A stretch of DNA of 64,000 bases from Brachyhypopomus gauderio (Eukaryota > Chordata > Actinopteri > Gymnotiformes > Hypopomidae). The notes under the pieces were generated by a model. The model was not told the DNA's origin. It saw only the letters and a list, made by a program, of their open reading frames with translations, and did not search any database. This document shows, piece by piece, positions 48,628-64,000 of this stretch (within the stretch, counting starts at the first letter, position 1; each line of letters opens with the position of its first letter). A program made the translations under genes and the position numbers. The DNA lies in the NCBI RefSeq assembly GCF_052324685.1, contig NC_135223.1, positions 16,599,622-16,663,621 of the forward strand. Direction: 5' to 3'.

Positions 48628-50110
48628 CTGAATCTATACACACATGCACTTGCTCAACTTAGGCATTCTCCCCAGTCACCATGTCCATGCGGGAGAAGGA
48701 GACCGAGGACACATGGGACTACACTGTCAAGCCCTTGTAACCTTCCATTGTGTAATCTTAACACGTGTAGATGGAGCCACGGCACGACAAGTCCATCCAG
48801 GCTCCTGCAAAGGTGTGAATGGGGAGAAGCTGAAAAGCAAAGAGAGATTTGTGCTCAGTTACACACAAGGTCAGAGTTCTTGTCACTCTCATATACCTTA
48901 AAGTTGGGAGCAACACTTCACATAGACACCATCATGGACTACAGCCAAATCTGTGTGATCCATGCACCATCCAGTGACATACCCAACATAGCATCAGATA
49001 GATACAGTGGAACATCACAGAGGCAAGGGCTCTATACACATAACACGGTCATTTTGTAAATATCCTTATTATACTCTGATCTGAAAGAGGTTTAAATTCT
49101 CTTAGAAAAAGATAAGTGAAGGTCAGAAGAAAATAAGAAGCCTTCTCCCACTTCTGTACTGTACAACATGATGCTGCTGGCACAATGGAAAAGCAAACAC
49201 GAAGCAACTATTTCTTATTTCAAGCTCTTCTGTTATTTATCAATGGGTAGTTTATAATGCCATTATGGTTCTGATAATTCTGATTTATGTATGCAGGCCT
49301 ATGGCCTGTGGACAGAACGTGAAGTATTTATGTTACACGGAAATTTCTAGTGCTCTTTTACTCTTTTAGACTTACTTGTGAGTTAGAAGAAGCAGGCCAG
49401 AATCTAAATAACCCTCACTCTACCAAACCACCCAGGTTTTCGGTCAAGCCCAAAGCGTTTGTGGGTTTGGAAATGGGGAGTGCTTGCTAATGATGTTGCC
49501 ATTGTCAGTGTGTTTGGCATTTGGCCTTTTAGTCTGTTCTCCAGAGACATGCTCTGAGCACAAGAGTGGAAAGGGTTCAAAGAAACTGAAAAAGTTATGT
49601 AGCCTTTTCTTGTAACCATCTCTGTCGGTTTCTTTAAAATACTGCACCTAATAAATCTTTATTGGTAGTAATAATATTAATGATTATTATACCTGACAAT
49701 AAATCACTTGACAGTAGTAATAAAACATAATAACTGATTGCTTGATATTATTTACCAAGTAATAGCAGTACTGTAATTACGTTAATAACTCTAACCAAAT
49801 TTAATTGAAAATAAAAATGATGAAAATTAATATTCGTTGTTTTTGTATGAACCTGTCAAAAAGTAGCTATACTAAAACTGTTTGTGGGGAAAGTACAATA
49901 ATATGCATTACTTTTGTATTTTTGGTAGAACCATGTAATCTAAAGGCTGTTCTGCTAAACTAAAGCTATTTTGTCATTTTACAAACAGTGTTGAGGGCAG
50001 TACATTTTACAGAGTAATAAATATAAAACAAGCTGTAGGTGAGTGGTCATTATTTGCTTGGTTATCCAGATATCAAATGTTATAGTACTGACCTGTATCC
50101 ACTGAATAAA
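48628..50110 (+). other. slc22a17 3' UTR
   Basis: Long non-coding tail with AATAAA at 49650-49655, about 1 kb after the stop, and another near 50104. Open frames in it are short and unsupported. Confidence 0.5.
49650..49655 (+). terminator. slc22a17 polyadenylation signal candidate
   Basis: Canonical AATAAA, first good hexamer after the stop; a second near 50104 may give a longer 3' UTR. Confidence 0.45.
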
Positions 50111-50816
50111 TCTTTGTGTGTTTGCCTTTCCTACCTGAAATATTTCAGGCAGGAAAGCAACAGAGACAGAGTTGAGTTTTCCAAACCACTGAGCTAAAGC
50201 TGAGATGCCAGCAGGGTGGTGTTAAAGTCATTGCCTTAGAATGCCTAACAGCTGACATAGCTGGCAGGCCTCAATATGCTATGTGACAAAGCTATTTGGA
50301 TAAAGACAGTTTGGATAAGATTGGATGAAATATATAACCCCTATGGCATATATGGCGTGGACCCTGGACATTAGAATATTCTATAATGGGGCATTTGTGA
50401 TTTATTTAAACCATAGAGGATCAAATTCTCACTCTGATTTCTCTTCAGTCTGGTGCTAAGTAATTGTTATAATTATTATTCATAGTAGCTGTACAAGAAA
50501 AGGCATCTGAAAAATCATACAAGTACTTTATGTATAGTTTGCTATAAATAATTTTACCTTCTTTCCTTATAAGCAAAGACAGCATATAAATGTTTTTTAG
50601 ACAAGGACATTGCACATTGATTCATCACATTACAATTCCAGGCAGCTCTTTCTGTATGTGGTGTGGGTGTTAGTTTGCCATGGAGGCTGTTTGTCCTCTA
50701 CTGAGCACCATGGAGCCCTTTCAAATCTTTCTTATACTGCAAGTTTAGCCATTAAGTAAATAATGGTTAAGTAAATCTGATAAACAACTATTCATCTATT
50801 GAATAAGGACAGTTTG

Positions 50817-51437
50817 ACTTGCAAAATGTGTGTTCTATCAAAGTACTTCATGTCAGATCAAGATTGCATATAGTTGGGAACATTTATTTATGTTACATAA
50901 AACTCTTTGTGGTCAAATGTTATTGACTGTTGCTAGGTGTTTCATAGCCTTCAGGGATGTGGCAATAAGATTATAAACAGTTCCTAGTTTCAGGAGTCAT
51001 GAACTGGAGAAGGTGGTGTGAATCATATGCATCACAGACACCTATTATCTTATAGACCACTATTTTATTGTTTTTAAGACCACTATTCACTATTAACACT
51101 TTTTCTTCACCACTCAACACTACAAGACTATCAGACATTTCATTCTAATGAAAAACATGGTGGGATCAGATTCATCCAGTAATGAAGACATGATGGTATT
51201 CAATGTTATTTGCTATTTTATTTATTAATAAAAAGGTTTACAAAACATGCAAACAGTATAGCTGTCATTCACCTGTGATTCTTGGCCCATAGTTGTCATT
51301 ACCTACACATAAATTTAATGACAAGTTTCATTACAGTTTACTTTTTTCATCACTATAGTGATAAAATATTGATCTAGGTAAGAGAAATGGAAAGCAAATA
51401 CCACATACCACTTGCAAAATGTGTGTTCTATCAAAGT
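50817..51437. repeat. 28-bp exact direct repeat pair
   Basis: The same 28 bases, starting ACTTGCAAAATGTGTGTTCT, occur at 50817-50844 and 51410-51437 in the same orientation with no similarity outside. It is not low complexity. Confidence 0.8.
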
Positions 51438-51924
51438 TATTATCAGCACTACTATTGCAGTACAACGCCACAGTAACAAACAGTCATAAATTGCAGATCC
51501 CTGAGCACTAGATTTATTTCACTTATAAAACACAAAACAGTCCATAACTTTTGCCTTCTTGTACATTTGCTTTGCCTGAATCTGTCCACACTTACTTACA
51601 TGGCCACTCTCCTGTTCACAGAATAAACCTGTGCTTCTCAATCACATGCCATCACTGACCAGGAATTTCACAGAGTTATCTTTATACTCAAGGACAAAGG
51701 AGAGGCCATTACAAAGTGCCATAGGAAAAAAAAATCAACAGCTGCTCACTGAACTTGATTGTGTTTGCTAAGTGAATCAAACTATAATACATGCAATACA
51801 ACTATGATACATACAATAAAACTATGATAAATACATATTATGTATACATACATATTATGCATATACGTGAGAAGCATAAATGGCTTTAGCTGCCAAACTT
51901 GGCTGCATTTCTTGTTTCCCCAAG

Positions 51925-51927
51925 AGA

Positions 51928-51969
<42 letters not shown>

Positions 51970-51970
51970 A
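51925..51970. repeat. (GA)n microsatellite
   Basis: AG dinucleotides over about 45 bp, upstream of the myosin promoter. Confidence 0.95.
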
Positions 51971-52397
51971 TGAAATAATATAATCTAATGCATCATCATC
52001 TAGAGTTAAACTAATGAAACTTTATAAAGCCCCTACCAAATTAGGACGTTGGTATTAAGCCAGACTTAAGCCAACCCCGGTCATAAAAAGTGCTATGCAA
52101 ATACATTCGAATTTGAACTTAATTTGATACATTGCTTAGTTACTATGTACATATGCAAAATACCTCTTTAGTGTCAAAATTTGCTACCCTCTACATTGTC
52201 ACTTGTAATTTGAATATGTGAAATTCAATTTATAAATTGCATTAACTATCTGAAGACATTTTTGCCATTTTGACTGTCGTAGACTGAAATGCTAAATTAT
52301 CTTCAAAATAGGAATATATAACTGAGGGTTTCTTCAAATCAATAGTAATCATGTATACACACAAAATGCCACACTGCTGTCTGTATTTGTGAGATGC

Positions 52398-52407
52398 CTA
52401 TTTTTAA
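52398..52407 (+). promoter_or_regulatory. MEF2 consensus site
   Basis: CTATTTTTAA fits the MEF2 consensus YTAWWWWTAR exactly. It lies 200 bp before the myosin TATA box, a position typical for muscle genes. Function is inferred. Confidence 0.55.
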
Positions 52408-52577
52408 TGTATTGAGTCAACCCTTTTAATTGTTTTCCATTGTGGGTTGGTTACTGGCAAATGTTTTTACTACCCTCCCTGGCTCCATGCATCAGAACCA
52501 TTATCCCTTGGAAAATTCTCTTTACCTCACCCTTCTGCACTTCAATCAGACAAAATAGCTGCCCTGCCTAACAATGC

Positions 52578-52613
52578 CAGATGCCTTTTTTGGAGGAAGC
52601 TTACCTTATAAAA
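52578..52613 (+). promoter_or_regulatory. Myosin core promoter: E-box, CArG box, TATA
   Basis: CAGATG (E-box, 52578-52583) directly abuts CCTTTTTTGG (a perfect CArG/SRF box, 52584-52593). TATAAAA follows at 52607-52613. Together with the MEF2 site they make a textbook sarcomeric promoter. TSS is expected near 52638. Confidence 0.75.
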
Positions 52614-52637
52614 GAAGGGAAAGATGGTCTGACCACT

Positions 52638-52905
52638 AACAGGACTTTGAACTTCAGTGATCTAGTGGTAAAATGCTTTTATTGTCTTACAAATGATGAA
52701 ATGTCAAAATTCTAAATGTGACAGCAAGTTCAATAAGTTCTTATTTCACATGTTCTTATGGAGTGAACGGTTGTACTAAATAGTTTTTTTTACAGTGGAA
52801 TTAACTTAAGGATAAACGTAACAAGTTCGCTTCTGTTTCCCCTTAAATGTAAATTATGTGATTCTAGGCCAAGAATACTGTCAGACCTTGCTGTGAACAA
52901 CTGAG
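52638..52905 (+). other. Myosin 5' UTR exons 1 and 2
   Basis: Untranslated exon 1 probably runs from about 52638 to 52667 (donor GTAAAA). Exon 2 is 52868-52905, between TTCTAG and GTAAGT. The third UTR piece, 53532-53539, is joined to the start codon after the acceptor CCCATAG. Two non-coding exons before the coding start are usual for sarcomeric MYH genes. Confidence 0.6.
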
Positions 52906-53539
52906 GTAAGTACAAACTTTTTCAATACTGTCAAAGAACAGAATTGACAGAAACATCAACAATGCTAGTTACTGTTAATTGTGTAACATTCATTCAAAAC
53001 ACGGACTGCATTTCCTGCTTAGCATTGTGATGGGTAACATTTCTGCTTGCTAAATTTGTGTGTTTTCCTGTCAATATGTAGCCAGGTTACATAGGTTGTT
53101 GTGCACATGAACTGAATGCACTTTCGGAAAAATAAATAAATTGGAGTCAAATGAGCATTAACTGAATCTATATAATCTGAGGTAGAACATGGTTGCATTC
53201 TTTTTCTCTAATCAAAAGTTGCTTTAGAACTGAGGACCATTATCACCCTCTCCGTGACCTTTGTAATGTGGTGATCATATAAGCTGTCACCACCCCTAAA
53301 ATGCTTAAACTTAGCAAGTCACAATATAGTCGCGACCATTTGCCTTCATTTAAACTTTATTTAGAACATAAACTAATTCCAACAATACCAATATCACAGA
53401 GTTTTGCAAATAATTGGTATTACTGTGGTAGTCCACATATGAAGTAAAGTGAAACATTTAAGGGGAAATCCATAATTGCTCTGTTGCACTGTGATACATA
53501 TAAACTAAAGTTTCACACTCATGACCCATAGCCAAAAAG

Positions 53540-63553
<10,014 letters not shown>

Positions 63554-63570
63554 GTATTTCCATGACTTAC

Positions 63571-64000
63571 ATTTACATTACATCTACATTTACGGCATTT
63601 AGCAGACGCTCTTATCCAGAGCGACTTACAAAGTGCTTTGCATCTGATCACAGAATTCATCCTAGGAAATAGTACAGATAAGCCAGAATTCAAGATACCA
63701 TTGAGTCAGACTACTACTAAACTACAGGAGTCAATGTCATTACCTAGTGTTTTTGCCAAGAAGCACAAATAACCAGACATACAATTTAAGAACAACGGCA
63801 AGTGGTATCAGCTGAGTTAGGGCTCTGGTAAGAACTCAACAAACAGGTGAGTCTTCAGTCTACGCTTGAAGATAGCAATAAACTCCGCAGTCCTAGTAGA
63901 TAATGGAAGATCGTTCCACCATCTTGGAGCCAGGACAGAGAATAGGCTGGAGCTTTGTCTTCCATGAGACTTTAAGCATGGAGTTTCGAGTCGAGCCAAG
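63571..64000 (-). mobile_element. L2/CR1-type LINE 3' end, cut by window edge
   Basis: On the minus strand the end of an ORF2 is readable (63999-63817): LAPRWWNDLPLSTRTAEF, then FKRRLKTHLF and a stop, the usual C-terminus of L2/CR1-group LINEs. About 245 bp of 3' UTR follow, ending in the conserved tail GTCGCTCTGGATAAGAGCGT (minus strand, near 63604-63623). The element lies in the intron after the last visible myosin exon and continues beyond the window. Confidence 0.75.

Larger units (their letters stand above)
50111..52397. other. Spacer upstream of the myosin gene
   Basis: No exon is supported on either strand. It contains a 28-bp exact direct repeat (50817-50844 and 51410-51437) and a GA microsatellite. 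It may include distal muscle enhancers, but none can be assigned by eye. Confidence 0.45.

Overview
This window is vertebrate nuclear DNA from a ray-finned (teleost) fish. The evidence is: multi-exon genes with short GT-AG introns; coding sequences close to vertebrate WDR48, TTC21A, C/EBP, SLC22A17 and slow/cardiac myosin heavy chain; and interspersed repeats of fish type (Tc1-like, RTE- and L2-like LINEs, tRNA-derived SINEs, hAT and CACTA-like MITEs). I cannot name the species. No bacterial, viral or CRISPR system is present. All exon calls come from reading splice sites, checking that reading phase is kept across each junction, and comparing with remembered family sequences. No alignment was run.

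Layout. 1-11.4 kb holds no gene I can establish: an old CACTA-like element with two opposed SINEs inside it, several microsatellites and one exon-like open frame. 11.47-20.27 kb is wdr48 (+, 19 coding exons, 675 aa, complete). 21.89-32.39 kb is ttc21a (+, 29 coding exons, 1311 aa, complete), starting 1.6 kb after the wdr48 stop. 33.0-34.5 kb is a transposon graveyard: a dead Tc1-like transposase joined to a truncated RTE-type LINE, both on the minus strand. 36.76-37.95 kb is the 3' part of a C/EBP-family bZIP gene (+); its N-terminal exon was not found. 41.6-48.6 kb is slc22a17 (+, 9 coding exons, 576 aa). 52.6 kb to the right edge is a slow/cardiac-type sarcomeric myosin heavy chain (+). Its promoter, two untranslated exons and 26 coding exons are visible, encoding the first 1328 of about 1935 residues, and it runs off the window.

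The genes are not a functional operon, and the order is mainly a synteny record. In human, WDR48 and TTC21A sit together at 3p22 with GORASP1 between them, while CEBPE, SLC22A17 and MYH6/MYH7 sit together at 14q11. Here the two blocks are joined and no GORASP1-like gene lies between wdr48 and ttc21a. The proteins act separately: WDR48 activates USP1/USP12/USP46 deubiquitinases, TTC21A is an IFT139-like ciliary TPR protein, C/EBP is a myeloid-type transcription factor, SLC22A17 is an atypical SLC22 carrier/receptor, and the myosin is the slow-muscle or cardiac motor.

The most unusual observations are: a decayed second copy of a motor-domain exon inside a myosin intron, looking more like a paralogue than the live exon; two or three GC-AG introns in ttc21a and one in the myosin gene; a start-stop uORF one base before the wdr48 start codon; a complete solo LTR with a perfect 5-bp target duplication; a hAT MITE with an almost perfect 8-bp duplication; and an abutting E-box and CArG box 14 bp before the myosin TATA box.
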